A DNA stretch of 42,550 nt from CAZTKP01 sp964614215 (GCA_964614215.1 CAZTKP010000005.1:1-42550), one strand, 5' to 3'; positions 7,367-16,699 are shown, counted from the first letter of the stretch. Numbers and translations: made by a program. Notes: generated from the sequence alone by a model not told the origin.

Positions 7367-8026
7367 ATGAAAAGATTATTATTTGTTTTGATTCTTTTAA
7401 GTTTTGGTCTGTGTTTTGCACAGGAGGACGAATCTCTTGTCGGCGAGACAACTGATGAGTATAACAATGAGGAAACCTATAGTGATCAGCCTGTAACCAA
7501 TGATGATAAGCTTGCTGAAAATGAGGGTAAGGAAGTAAATTCTGCTCCGGCAAAACAGGAAGCGGCTCCCCAAGGCAACAAGTTCAATCAGTTCGTAAAC
7601 AGAAAAGGCAAAAAATCGCTTGCCGGTGTTAAGGTAGGTCTTGAGCTCTGGCATGGAAACGGATGGGTTTGGGCCGGTGGTCATTTTGATGCATTTTTTG
7701 AGTATAATTTTGTAAAGAACTTCGGTCTTCAGGCAGAGCTTGAGTTCAGAGGTGGAGCAGGCTGGGGGTCTTTTACGATCCCTGTTATTGCACAGGCTAA
7801 CTTTCCGTTAACTGACATGTTCTGGCTTAATGCCGGTGCCGGTTTGTGGTTTTCAGTTGGCTGGTGGGGCGGTGTAGATGGAGGTCTTATCGCTAAAACT
7901 GCTCTTGAAATAAATACAAAAATTGGTGTTTTTGTTGCAGACTTCAGATATACACCTAGCTTCAGAACTCCATACAGAGGATCTTTTGCGGTACTTGCAG
8001 GTTATGCTGTTCCTCTTCCTTTTTAA
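7367..8026 (+). CDS. Predicted outer-membrane beta-barrel protein
   Basis: ATG 7367 is chosen over the in-frame GTG 7355 because GAGGGTGG lies directly upstream. The 219-aa protein has a Sec signal peptide (MKRLLFVLILLSFGLCFA, cut before Gln), then about 55 hydrophilic, Asp/Glu/Asn-rich residues. From about residue 85 come alternating Gly/aromatic strands such as LELWHGNGWVWAGGHFDAFF and NAGAGLWFSVGWWGG, as in small eight-strand barrels. No family name can be assigned. It leads a three-gene set (two barrel-like proteins and a lipoprotein) with about 80-bp gaps, so joint assembly at the outer membrane is plausible. Confidence 0.8.
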   Translation: MKRLLFVLILLSFGLCFAQEDESLVGETTDEYNNEETYSDQPVTNDDKLAENEGKEVNSAPAKQEAAPQGNKFNQFVNRKGKKSLAGVKVGLELWHGNGWVWAGGHFDAFFEYNFVKNFGLQAELEFRGGAGWGSFTIPVIAQANFPLTDMFWLNAGAGLWFSVGWWGGVDGGLIAKTALEINTKIGVFVADFRYTPSFRTPYRGSFAVLAGYAVPLPF

Positions 8027-8105
8027 CTGATTTTCTTGATTTTTTTCTAAATAAATTATATCGCTTCTACGGGCTTAGTTAAATCTTTATTTGGGGGTAG
8101 AAGAA

Positions 8106-9350
8106 ATGAAAAAAGTTTTGTTTATTTTAATGTTTGTGCTTTTTGCCTTGAATGTCTACGGGCAGGCTTATGAAGCAGTTGAAAGAACTACAAGATTCGG
8201 GCTGATTCCTCTTCTTTCAGACACAAATGACAGGACTGACGGATACTATCTGCCGTCTGTTCTTGCTGCAAACAAAGAGGGGTATGCTTTTATCGATTCA
8301 AATTTTACCAAAGGCGGTCTGATCGTTCCTTTTCTTGGCAAAAGTCTTGTGGGTTCAGTATGGTATGAGAATGGCAACACAAGAGCTCTTGTAGATATTC
8401 CTGATATAATGGGAACACTTCAGCCAACTGGTCCCGCCATGCCTGACACGAAGCATCTTATGGGACTTAGTCTGGGTGGAAACATCAATCAGAACATAGC
8501 TCTGGGGCTTAACTTCAGGTATCTTCTGGGAAGATCCGAGGAAAAAGATACTACAGGAGTCACAACTGACAGATACAAGGTGAACACAGACAGAATAGAG
8601 CTTACTCCTTCCATAACTTATCGTCAGGGTTTGTTTTTTGTCGATTTCGGTTTTAATGTCGATTTTCAGTGGATTACCGAGAAGGCTGAAGGAACTTTTG
8701 AATATGACAGGACTACAACCTATGAGAGTAATGCTGATTTTTCAATGTTTGCAAGAGGCGGATTGCCTTTAAACAAGTATTCGAACATTGTAATGTCTGC
8801 GGGTTTCGGTGTTCTTCCTATTTCAGAAAAACAGCTTGCTCTTGTAGCCGGAACGAATACTGAGATAGCCACGGTCGATCTTGATTCATACTTCTGGAAT
8901 TTCAAAGTGGGTTCGATCATTAAACCCACCGAATGGATGAAGATACATCCGTCGCTGCTTTTTACCGGTTTTCATCAGAAGAACGTTGTTAAGCAGATCA
9001 ATGTGCCTACACCTGAGAAAGTGACTGACAAGATGCATGCTGTGACAATTTCACTTATGCTGGGAATGGATGTCACTCCTGTAGAATGGTTCTCTCTCAA
9101 GGCCGGTGTAGTGAAGGATTTTCTCGTTCTTGATGAATCTGATTCCGCAGTTGTGGCTGACACGAGTTCATATGATTACAGAATTGATGAAGGTTTCGGA
9201 GCATATTTCGGTCCTTCTTTCATGTGGAAAGGGTTTGCTTTTATTTCAATGATCAACCTTGATTTTTTCACACAGGGACCTTACTTGATCTCAGGAAACG
9301 CCATGACTACCAACTGGGCTTATGTTGCCTCAGTTGAATACAAATGGTAG
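8106..9350 (+). CDS. Predicted outer-membrane porin-like beta-barrel protein
   Basis: The start is taken as ATG 8106 (the in-frame TTG at 8091 is less likely; GGGGGTAGAAGA precedes the ATG). The 414-aa product has a cleavable signal (MKKVLFILMFVLFALNVYG before QAYEA). The rest is rich in amphipathic strands, e.g. LSLGGNINQNIALGLNFRYL, ITYRQGLFFVDFGFNVDFQW and VTISLMLGMDVTPVEWFSL, and ends in an aromatic-containing strand (VASVEYKW), which fits BAM-assembled barrels. It resembles FadL or porin-like proteins in general character only. Transported substance unknown. Confidence 0.8.
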   Translation: MKKVLFILMFVLFALNVYGQAYEAVERTTRFGLIPLLSDTNDRTDGYYLPSVLAANKEGYAFIDSNFTKGGLIVPFLGKSLVGSVWYENGNTRALVDIPDIMGTLQPTGPAMPDTKHLMGLSLGGNINQNIALGLNFRYLLGRSEEKDTTGVTTDRYKVNTDRIELTPSITYRQGLFFVDFGFNVDFQWITEKAEGTFEYDRTTTYESNADFSMFARGGLPLNKYSNIVMSAGFGVLPISEKQLALVAGTNTEIATVDLDSYFWNFKVGSIIKPTEWMKIHPSLLFTGFHQKNVVKQINVPTPEKVTDKMHAVTISLMLGMDVTPVEWFSLKAGVVKDFLVLDESDSAVVADTSSYDYRIDEGFGAYFGPSFMWKGFAFISMINLDFFTQGPYLISGNAMTTNWAYVASVEYKW

Positions 9351-9431
9351 ACAAATTCAATAGAATATAATAAAATTCACTCTGTTTAGACACAATACCT
9401 CTGACTTTGCTAATTTTTTCAGGAGAAAGTT

Positions 9432-10193
9432 ATGAAGTTATTTAAAGCTGTTCTTTTCTTTTCAGCAGTAATCACTTTGATGGCGGGTTGTCTCGACCTG
9501 GATTCCAATGCATCAAACGGGGAGAACGGAGTGCTTCGTTATTCACTCTACACAAGGTATGAAGCTGCTGGAGATCTTTCAAGCGGAACACTTCCGACAC
9601 TTGTAACTCACAGGATCAACGTTTATTCTACCGGAGAAGAGAGTATTGGAAGATACGACGAGATCTATCACACAGTTGAGCCTTCAGAGAATGCTATCAT
9701 CATTTCCGAAGAGAGAGAATATTCAGTTCCTGATTTCACAATAAAAGTATCAAAAGCAGGAACTTACACTGTTATCTCAAAGAATGAGGATGGTGAGCTT
9801 GATCGTATTAAGCTTAAATTTGAAACTCCTGCATCACTTGAGGTTGTCACAAAGGTAAGAGAACCTTACGAGACAAATTTTGATAAGGCGACAGAATCCG
9901 GAACCATCACTGCAGAAGAAGGATCTCAGGTTGTTTTTATCCCTTACTTTTACACAAGCTCAAATGTCAGAATGATCGGCGACATTGACTGCAAATACAC
10001 AGCTGACCCTGAGTGGATGGCGGTTCCTGACGTTGAATGGGTTGAAGAATCAGAATCCGCTTCATGGACAGGAAACTACGCAAGTTCATACTATCTCATC
10101 GAAGAAGGCGACGTTGAATTCACCATCTGGCATGAAGAAAGCGGAATCACCGGAACCCAGAAATTTAAAGTTACTGCTCCCGATAAGGATTGA
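9432..10193 (+). CDS. Lipoprotein of unknown function
   Basis: ATG 9432 has CAGGAGAAAG upstream. The 253-aa protein begins with a lipoprotein signal ending LMAGC (Cys20), with Asp at position +3. The mature part looks all-beta (long runs of alternating residues, e.g. FTIKVSKAGTYTVISKNEDG) and has no Cys pairs, no acidic stalk and no catalytic motif, unlike the other lipoproteins in the window. It follows two barrel-like genes by 81 bp and may be an accessory lipoprotein to them. I do not recognise the family. Confidence 0.8.
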   Translation: MKLFKAVLFFSAVITLMAGCLDLDSNASNGENGVLRYSLYTRYEAAGDLSSGTLPTLVTHRINVYSTGEESIGRYDEIYHTVEPSENAIIISEEREYSVPDFTIKVSKAGTYTVISKNEDGELDRIKLKFETPASLEVVTKVREPYETNFDKATESGTITAEEGSQVVFIPYFYTSSNVRMIGDIDCKYTADPEWMAVPDVEWVEESESASWTGNYASSYYLIEEGDVEFTIWHEESGITGTQKFKVTAPDKD

Positions 10194-10224
10194 TCTTAAA
10201 TTATTATTCTGGTGCTAAATGAAT

Positions 10225-11133
10225 TTACTTCTTTTGAGTTTTCTGAATTTTTAGAACTTCTTTAACAGAAAGACCCGTTGCATTACTAACAATTTTAGGA
10301 TCTATGCCGGAAACAAGTAAGTTCCTGCATGTTTCAATTGCTTTTTCTAAAGCACCTTCTTCTTTCCCTTCATTAAATATTGTTCTTCCAAGTGACGGCA
10401 TCAGCTCCTCCGCTTCATCACCAAATTCTTCCTTAATTATATTCATCACTTCTTCTTTATCAACTGTATTTGTCATCACAAAGTAACGAAGCAGAATAAA
10501 AACATCATCCTCATCCCATCGGTATCCTGCATTTTTAAGATACTGAAGCAGGCTGCGGGCTTTTTCAGCGTCCATTTTTCCATAATGTTTCATCAGGGAT
10601 ATTGCACTCATCAGGTAAGCGTTTTTACTAAACTTCTCGCTGTCTGAGATCTCAAGTTCATTCGCATCGTAGAAAAAGTATTCAAAGTTCAGGACGTATT
10701 TTCTGAAATATTTGGGAATTCTCAATGAATCCGAGAACTTTCTGTAAAGATTCCATTTGCCTTTTCCGTGATAGAAAACTATGGGAATAATGATTCTGAA
10801 GTCTCTTTTCGCCTTAAAATCCTCTTCGAGCATCAGGTACTGATATTTGAGCAGTTGCCAGAGAATGTTCCTGTCTTTGTATGATTTATGTTCAAAAAGA
10901 AAGTACAGATCGACATCATCTGAATCCTTTGTCTTCATTTTGATTATCAGATCACTCAGATGACTTTTCAGTGATTCATCAACATGAGTTCCCGGTTCAA
11001 TCTCGATTGTTGAAAGATCAAGTTTCTTAGTTATTCCTGTGGGAAGAGCTTCTTTAATGAAGTCACGGGTGTTGTCATAGTTCTGGAAAGTCTTCATGAA
11101 AAAGTTGTTGTGAACAGGCTTGTTTTTAGGCAT
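10225..11133 (-). CDS. Rpn family (YhgA-like) PD-(D/E)XK nuclease / putative transposase
   Basis: The start is taken as ATG 11133 (MPKNKPVHNNFF), matching the usual family N-terminus; a TTG at 11163 is possible but less likely. The 302-aa protein has the Rpn core: DVDLYFLFEHKSYKD with the ExK catalytic element, LKYQYLMLEED, and FRIIIPIVFYHGKGKWN. Its C-terminal tail has GKEEGALEKAIETCRNLL and a short helical segment. Rpn proteins are nucleases reported to promote RecA-independent recombination and some act in phage defence. No terminal repeats or companion genes are visible, so it is best read as a stand-alone Rpn gene. Confidence 0.85.
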   Translation of the reverse strand: MPKNKPVHNNFFMKTFQNYDNTRDFIKEALPTGITKKLDLSTIEIEPGTHVDESLKSHLSDLIIKMKTKDSDDVDLYFLFEHKSYKDRNILWQLLKYQYLMLEEDFKAKRDFRIIIPIVFYHGKGKWNLYRKFSDSLRIPKYFRKYVLNFEYFFYDANELEISDSEKFSKNAYLMSAISLMKHYGKMDAEKARSLLQYLKNAGYRWDEDDVFILLRYFVMTNTVDKEEVMNIIKEEFGDEAEELMPSLGRTIFNEGKEEGALEKAIETCRNLLVSGIDPKIVSNATGLSVKEVLKIQKTQKK

Positions 11134-11308
11134 GGCAAAATATCCGAGAAGTTGATAAATCAAATAAAGATTAGTAAAGTAAATCTAAGAAGTCAAATAA
11201 ATGAACTGACGAGAAGTTTTGCAATTCGCAAAGATATATTCTAAAATAAGCCATTGAACGAGAAACGAGGAGTTTATAGGAAAATCGTAAGATGATGGGT
11301 TAGGTGAA

Positions 11309-11554
11309 ATGCAGTTATACAACAAAATCCTTTTGGTTATTATTAACGTTTTTGGTTTTATGCTAGGTATATATTTTGTATATAACGGGGTTATTAATGG
11401 AATAATTAGAAAAAAGATTATTGTTAGAAATCCTGATAATTATTCACATGGTTCAAATGCTTTAAAATTGGGAGTTGTTCAATTGGTTTTAGGAGTGTTC
11501 GTTATTGTTTTTTCTCTAGTTTTTTCTATAGCGATATTAAAAGATTTCTTTTAA
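11309..11554 (+). CDS. Small two-helix membrane protein
   Basis: This 81-aa protein has two hydrophobic segments, about residues 7-27 (LLVIINVFGFMLGIYFVYNG) and 52-77 (LGVVQLVLGVFVIVFSLVFS), joined by a basic loop (IIRKKIIVRNPDNY). AGGTG precedes the ATG. It is noticeably richer in A+T codons than its neighbours, which may mean later acquisition. No family is recognised and the function is unknown. The gene is divergent from the Rpn gene and convergent with mntP. Confidence 0.65.
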   Translation: MQLYNKILLVIINVFGFMLGIYFVYNGVINGIIRKKIIVRNPDNYSHGSNALKLGVVQLVLGVFVIVFSLVFSIAILKDFF

Positions 11555-11586
11555 ATGAGTCTTAATTTACTAAAGAGAATAAAATC

Positions 11587-12153
11587 TCAGAAAATATCAG
11601 AAATAAGGACTTTCAGACCGATAAGAATTAAGACGATTCCTCCTGCAATTTCAGCTTTTTTACCGAAAGAGCATCCCAGTTTCTTGCCGAAATATACCCC
11701 TGCAAAAGAGAGTGAAAATGTGATGATCCCGATTAAGGTTGCAGGTATAAAAATATCATTGCACAGGATCGAAAGGCTGACACCTGCTGCAAGTGCGTCA
11801 ATGCTGGTCGCAACTGCAAGGCCGAGTAGTTTGGGTGTGGATATCCTTTCCGGGAAAATTTCACAGTTATCACCTTTTTTAATGGCTTCAGATATCATTT
11901 TTCCGCCGATAAAGGCAAGGAGAAAGAACGCAACCCAGTGATCGACAGAACAGATGAAGTCATAGAAAGATCTCGCAAGAAAAAAACCGATAACAGGCAT
12001 TACAGCCTGAAAAAGCCCGAAGAAAAAGGCTATCCGCACAGATTCTTTTGTATTTGATCTGCTTCCCGATATTCCCGCACTGATACTTACGGCAAAAGCG
12101 TCCATCGCAAGACTTAAGGCAAGAAGAAAAATGTAAAAGAGAGAGATCTGCAT
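11587..12153 (-). CDS. mntP: Manganese efflux pump MntP
   Basis: ATG 12153, with GGAG five bases upstream, gives a 188-aa protein, the exact usual MntP length; the longer frame to 12207 is not needed. Six hydrophobic helices are seen. The two half-repeats each carry the conserved Asp motif, ALSLAMDAFAVSIS near the N-terminus and ATSIDALAAGVS in the second half. MntP exports Mn2+ across the inner membrane. In many bacteria it is controlled by a yybP-ykoY riboswitch or MntR; the 115 bp upstream do not show a riboswitch I can recognise. Confidence 0.93.
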   Translation of the reverse strand: MQISLFYIFLLALSLAMDAFAVSISAGISGSRSNTKESVRIAFFFGLFQAVMPVIGFFLARSFYDFICSVDHWVAFFLLAFIGGKMISEAIKKGDNCEIFPERISTPKLLGLAVATSIDALAAGVSLSILCNDIFIPATLIGIITFSLSFAGVYFGKKLGCSFGKKAEIAGGIVLILIGLKVLISDIF

Positions 12154-12268
12154 AATGTCTCCAAAACGATCCTTGTTAAACGTAGCAAAAGATAGATAAA
12201 ATTCCATAAAAACTTTTTTATAAGCCTGTACCTGTTAATATTTAAGCACTGTGTGTAAGGAGGCAGAT

Positions 12269-14326
12269 ATGAAAAAATTTATGTTTTTAGCGGTTTTACT
12301 TTTCTCATTAACCATTTTTTGCGAGGAGATAGTCCCTGAAAATGGGAAGGAAGCTGTTTTTAAATACGAGAAAGGAGAGTGTAAAGGTTCTCTCTCTAAT
12401 ATGGCTGAAGGTGATTTTGAAGGTATTCGTTTCTCATTTCCCGCACCAGTTACTGTAAAAACTCTGAGCATTATGGCTCTTCAGGCTGGAAGTATCGAAA
12501 TTAAGCTATGGAATGATAACGGAGCGCATATGCCTGATCTGGAAAGTGAGATAACTAAAAAAACAATTGAAACAAAGGAGATGGAGTGGGTCGATGTGGA
12601 TATGTCTACTGCCAAACTTAACTTTGATCCTATAACAAACTACTGGATAGGTCATTTCCTGAGCAGCGATCTGATACAGTTCTGTGTTGCCGATACCGAT
12701 GATCTGACCAACAGAAGTATGATAAGAATGAACGAGGAAGGTGTGGATAACTGGTACATTCTCGGTGAGAACGGAAACTTTATGATAAGGATGACAGTTG
12801 TTTTTCACGATGTCGCTGAAAGTTTTGATTTCGAGAACAGAACTGAAGGGTCCGGACTTGAAGAACTGGGGAACGGAAGAGTTGCGTGGGGCGATGTGAA
12901 TAACGATGGATTCCCGGATCTTCTTTATCAGGGTCGCAGGCTTTTTCTCAATAACGGAGATCTTACTTTTACTGAAATAACAGAAAGTGCAGGTCTAGCT
13001 GAAGCTAATAGCAACGGCGGAGTTTTTGCCGATTACAACAACGATGGATGTCTGGATTTTTACAGTGCAACAAGTGCAGGTAGCAGTGATAGACTTTGGA
13101 AAAACAACTGTGACCTGACATTTTCCGATGTAACTGAAGCTGCCGGACATCCGGCTGATGAACTTCCATCAGAAGCGGCTGGCTGGGGAGATGCTGACAA
13201 CGATGGCTTTGTTGATCTCTACGTTGCAAATTATGAAGACCCCGAAAACATGTCATCCCCCAATCCCGATTATCTGTGGAAGAATAACGGAGACGGAACC
13301 TTTACTGATAACTCCGAGGATTCGGGAATAAGAAACATGAACGATCAGTGCGGAAGAGGTGTCAGCTGGGGAGATTTCAATCAGGACGGAAAGATGGATA
13401 TCTTTGTTTCAAACTACAGACTCGACATGAACTTTCTCTTCAAAAATATCGGAGGAGGAAAATTCGATCCTAACATCAGTACGCCACTCATGGGTGAAAG
13501 AATAGACGGTAACTACGGACATACGATCGGAAGTCAGTGGGCCGATTACGACAATGATGGGGATTGGGATCTTTTCAGTGCAAATCTTGCTCACCCCAGA
13601 TTTATAGAATTCTCAGACAAATCAATGCTTTTCAACAATTCTGATGGCGAATTTGCAGATGTGCGGGAAGAAGCCGGCATAACGTTCGCTGAAACTCATT
13701 CCGATCCTTCCTGGGGCGATTTTGATAACGACGGATACCTCGATCTGTTCATAACTTCCATCTATGAAGGCCGAGAGAGCTTTTTCTATAAAAATAACGG
13801 TGACGGGACTTTCACAAATGTTAACTACAGCTCGGGACTTGTTGTCTACAACGGATGGGGCGGTGCATGGGCCGATGTTGATAATGACGGCGATCTTGAC
13901 CTTTTTTCCTACGGACTTTTTGTAAATACAGGACAAGATGGAAACTGGGTTGAATTTATTCTCGAAGGAAAGGATACCAACAGAGCTGCAATAGGTACGA
14001 CCGTTGTTCTCAAAACGGCAGATAAAACGATGATGCGTATGGTCGAAGGCGGAAAGGGAACAGGAACTCAAAGTGACCTTAAAGTTCATTTCGGTCTGGG
14101 AACGGATGAAAAGATCGATGAAGTGAAAATAAAATGGCTTGGACAGAAAGAACAGGTCTTAACTGATGTGGAAATAAACAGCATTTATAAAGTCGTTGAA
14201 GGTGAAGAGGCCGTATCTCTTGAAAACGAAGAAGATGACGCGGATACAGTCAGTGATGACGAAGTTAATGATGATGATGCAGTTGAGGAAAAATCAGATT
14301 CAGGCTGTTCTTTAACTGTAGTCTAG
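12269..14326 (+). CDS. Secreted FG-GAP/VCBS propeller protein with ASPIC/UnbV domain and acidic C-tail
   Basis: ATG 12269 follows AAGGAGG. The 685-aa protein has a signal peptide, an N-terminal beta-rich domain (about residues 25-185), then seven FG-GAP/VCBS units between about 205 and 545, each with a WGD(V/F)(N/D)NDG-x-x-DL core such as WGDVNNDGFPDLLY and WGDFDNDGYLDLFI. Seven units suggest a closed seven-bladed propeller with Ca2+-binding DxDxDG-like loops. An ASPIC/UnbV domain follows (about 570-645; AIGTTVVLKT, LKVHFGLGTD). The C-terminus is an acidic linker ending in SDSGCSLTVV, resembling the start of a C-terminal sorting signal but without a membrane helix. It is likely surface-exposed or secreted; the ligand is unknown. 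Confidence 0.88.
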   Translation: MKKFMFLAVLLFSLTIFCEEIVPENGKEAVFKYEKGECKGSLSNMAEGDFEGIRFSFPAPVTVKTLSIMALQAGSIEIKLWNDNGAHMPDLESEITKKTIETKEMEWVDVDMSTAKLNFDPITNYWIGHFLSSDLIQFCVADTDDLTNRSMIRMNEEGVDNWYILGENGNFMIRMTVVFHDVAESFDFENRTEGSGLEELGNGRVAWGDVNNDGFPDLLYQGRRLFLNNGDLTFTEITESAGLAEANSNGGVFADYNNDGCLDFYSATSAGSSDRLWKNNCDLTFSDVTEAAGHPADELPSEAAGWGDADNDGFVDLYVANYEDPENMSSPNPDYLWKNNGDGTFTDNSEDSGIRNMNDQCGRGVSWGDFNQDGKMDIFVSNYRLDMNFLFKNIGGGKFDPNISTPLMGERIDGNYGHTIGSQWADYDNDGDWDLFSANLAHPRFIEFSDKSMLFNNSDGEFADVREEAGITFAETHSDPSWGDFDNDGYLDLFITSIYEGRESFFYKNNGDGTFTNVNYSSGLVVYNGWGGAWADVDNDGDLDLFSYGLFVNTGQDGNWVEFILEGKDTNRAAIGTTVVLKTADKTMMRMVEGGKGTGTQSDLKVHFGLGTDEKIDEVKIKWLGQKEQVLTDVEINSIYKVVEGEEAVSLENEEDDADTVSDDEVNDDDAVEEKSDSGCSLTVV

Positions 14327-15244
14327 TTACTGAACACTCATAAGAATAATTGCGGCAACGATAATGCCTATCGCCGTAAGGTCCTTCTTTGACATTTTTT
14401 CTTTAAAGATAAGATAACTTCCCAGATTTATGACAATTATTGTTCCCGCACTGTAGATAGGAAAAGCTATTGTAGTCTTAATGTATTTCAGTGCTGAAAT
14501 AAGGAAGAATGATGTGAACATATTTGGGATTCCTACAAGAATTCCAGTAAGGATATCCTTTTTTTCGATCTTTCTTTTACTCAGAAAAGTGAAAACTGCG
14601 CTGATGATAAAAGCTGTAAAGAAAACTGTGAAAAGGAACAGAGATTTAAACTCGATAAGAGCGTATTTCTGGAAGAATTTGTTTGAAAATTCCGCAAGAC
14701 CGACGACAAAGAAAGTGAGAATGAGGCTTTTTCTTAAGTCTTTGACTTCACTGGCTTCTTTGGGGTCGTAGCTTGCAAGAACAATGGCTCCCGTGGCAAG
14801 AATTATTCCAATCCACTGAACGATCGACGGATACTCTTTCCAAAGCACTATCGAGAGCGCCATGGGTATGAATATTCCTATTTTTGAAACTGCTCCTGTT
14901 ATTCCTGCACCGTTCTCTCGGATACTTTTCTGAATGAAGATAAATCCGCCGAAGTAGAGAATTCCGCCTAAAAAACCGGTTAACAGAGCCCAAAGCAGAC
15001 TTGAACCGTTGGAAAAAGTGCCTGCTGAAGAAAAAGCAGTGCTGATATCTGAAAGAAATAGGGAAATAGAAGAAGGTGCCGTATTGTGGATCCCTCCCCG
15101 AAGAACAAAGAACAGACTGACAGAAAAAGCGACCACATAATTAGCAGTTGTGACAGCCAGTCGGTTGAGATCTCTTGATTCGCTGAATTTAAGAATAAGT
15201 ACAATTGATGAACTGCACAAAACTGAAAGCAGAAGATATATCAT
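14327..15244 (-). CDS. EamA/DMT family transporter
   Basis: The start is ATG 15244, with ATGGAG upstream, rather than ATG 15265. The 305-aa protein has about ten hydrophobic helices in two EamA-like halves; the second half ends with a typical AFPIYSAGTIIVINLGSYLI segment. Members of the drug/metabolite transporter superfamily export or exchange amino acids, sugars or other metabolites; the substrate here is not predictable. Its last base abuts the convergent FG-GAP gene with no gap. Confidence 0.85.
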   Translation of the reverse strand: MIYLLLSVLCSSSIVLILKFSESRDLNRLAVTTANYVVAFSVSLFFVLRGGIHNTAPSSISLFLSDISTAFSSAGTFSNGSSLLWALLTGFLGGILYFGGFIFIQKSIRENGAGITGAVSKIGIFIPMALSIVLWKEYPSIVQWIGIILATGAIVLASYDPKEASEVKDLRKSLILTFFVVGLAEFSNKFFQKYALIEFKSLFLFTVFFTAFIISAVFTFLSKRKIEKKDILTGILVGIPNMFTSFFLISALKYIKTTIAFPIYSAGTIIVINLGSYLIFKEKMSKKDLTAIGIIVAAIILMSVQ

Positions 15245-15403
15245 GGTAGCTCCATTAAACGTCATGACAATTGTCTGTAAAAATGCACAAAAATCAATAA
15301 TCGGAAAATTAAGCTCAAAGATGGGTCATTTTTCTTGAAAAAGGTATTTTGAAGTTATAGTATCGAAGCGTTTGGTCGAGTAATAACCCCTAAGGAGGAA
15401 AAA

Positions 15404-16609
15404 ATGAAAGTTCTTGTCATTAACTGCGGAAGTTCTTCTATCAAGTATCAGCTTTTTGAAATGGATACGGAACATGTTATTGCAAAAGGTCTTGCGGAAA
15501 AGATAGGCCTTGAGCAGGGGTGTGTTGCTTTGAAAATGTGCAGTAATGGCGAGAAGATCGAGAAAAAACTGGCACTTCCCGATCATGGTGCGGCACTTTC
15601 GACAATTATGGACCTTATGACGGAAAATGGTGTTATTAAAGATAGATCAGAGATCAAAGCTGTCGGACACAGACTTGTTCATGCAGGGGAGTATTACAGC
15701 GGAAGTGTCGAGATCACAGCTGATGTAGTAAAGAGACTGGAAGAATGTGCTGACTTGGCTCCTCTTCATAACCCTCCGAATATCCTCGGGGTTAAGACTT
15801 GTCAGAAACTTTTTGAAGGAACATTCATGTCAGGAACTTTTGACACGGCCTTTCATCAGACAATGCCTGATTATGCCTATGTTTATCCGATAGATTACAA
15901 GTATTACGACGAGTTCCGTGTCCGCCGTTACGGTTTTCACGGATCAAGCCATTTCTTCGTTTCCAGAAAAGCTGCTGAAGCTCTCGGTAGAGACATAAAA
16001 GATCTTAAAATAATCACATGTCATCTTGGAAACGGAGCATCAATTGCGGCTGTTGACGGCGGAAAAAGTGTCGATACATCAATGGGACTTACTCCTCTTG
16101 AAGGAATAATGATGGGAACAAGATCAGGCGATATTGATCCGGCACTCATTTTTTATCTTGCTGAGAAAGAAGGCGGAGATTTCGATGCTGTAAGCAAAAT
16201 GCTTAATAAAAACAGTGGTTTGAAGGGCGTTAGCGGGATCTCCAACGACATGCGTGATGTCAGAGCAGAAAGAGATAATGGAAATAAAAGAGCAGCACTT
16301 GCGCTCAGTATTTTCAAATACAGGATCAAGAAGTATATCGGAGCCTATGCCTGTGCAATGGGTGGTGTCGATGCAATAGTTTTTACAGGAGGGATCGGTG
16401 AGAATGTCCATGAAGTCAGGGAAGGCTCACTGGAAGGCCTGGAATTCATGGGAATCAGCATAGATAAGGAACTCAACAAGACCATTTTCGGAAAGTATGC
16501 CGATCTCACATCCGAAGGCGCAAAAGTAAAGGTTCTCGTTATTCCTACTGATGAGGAACTTGTGATCGCAAGAGATGCCAAAAGACTCTACGAAGAAAAA
16601 CAGCATTAA
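15404..16609 (+). CDS. ackA: Acetate kinase
   Basis: This 401-aa protein has the normal acetate kinase length and motifs: VLVINCGSSSIKYQLF (first phosphate loop), RRYGFHGSSHFF, ITCHLGNGASIAAV and GLTPLEGIMMGTRSGDIDPA, then FTGGIGENVHEVRE. It interconverts acetyl phosphate plus ADP with acetate plus ATP, so it points to acetate fermentation or acetate activation. AAGGAGG precedes the ATG. No phosphotransacetylase gene is present in the window. A TTGAAA...TATAGT pair near 15340-15362 could be its promoter, with a short spacer. Confidence 0.97.
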   Translation: MKVLVINCGSSSIKYQLFEMDTEHVIAKGLAEKIGLEQGCVALKMCSNGEKIEKKLALPDHGAALSTIMDLMTENGVIKDRSEIKAVGHRLVHAGEYYSGSVEITADVVKRLEECADLAPLHNPPNILGVKTCQKLFEGTFMSGTFDTAFHQTMPDYAYVYPIDYKYYDEFRVRRYGFHGSSHFFVSRKAAEALGRDIKDLKIITCHLGNGASIAAVDGGKSVDTSMGLTPLEGIMMGTRSGDIDPALIFYLAEKEGGDFDAVSKMLNKNSGLKGVSGISNDMRDVRAERDNGNKRAALALSIFKYRIKKYIGAYACAMGGVDAIVFTGGIGENVHEVREGSLEGLEFMGISIDKELNKTIFGKYADLTSEGAKVKVLVIPTDEELVIARDAKRLYEEKQH

Positions 16610-16639
16610 TAACTTAATAAGTTTCTAAATTAATTCTCA

Positions 16640-16667
16640 TTGACTTTTTCTTATAAAAATACAGAAT
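16640..16667 (+). promoter_or_regulatory. Possible promoter of malQ
   Basis: TTGACT (16640-16645), 16 bp, CAGAAT (16662-16667), about 32 bp before the malQ ATG. Confidence 0.45.
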
Positions 16668-16699
16668 CTTACTGAAAGTTCAATTCCTGTGAGGAAAAC

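Noticed and set aside
10225..11133. Insertion sequence around the Rpn-type 'transposase'
   Set aside because: No terminal inverted repeats or target duplications were found, and Rpn proteins are usually stand-alone genes rather than IS transposases.
12154..12268. yybP-ykoY manganese riboswitch upstream of mntP
   Set aside because: Only about 115 bp separate the divergent starts and no matching conserved loops were seen.
15404..16609. Complete Pta-AckA acetate pathway
   Set aside because: Only ackA is in the window; no phosphotransacetylase motif was seen nearby.
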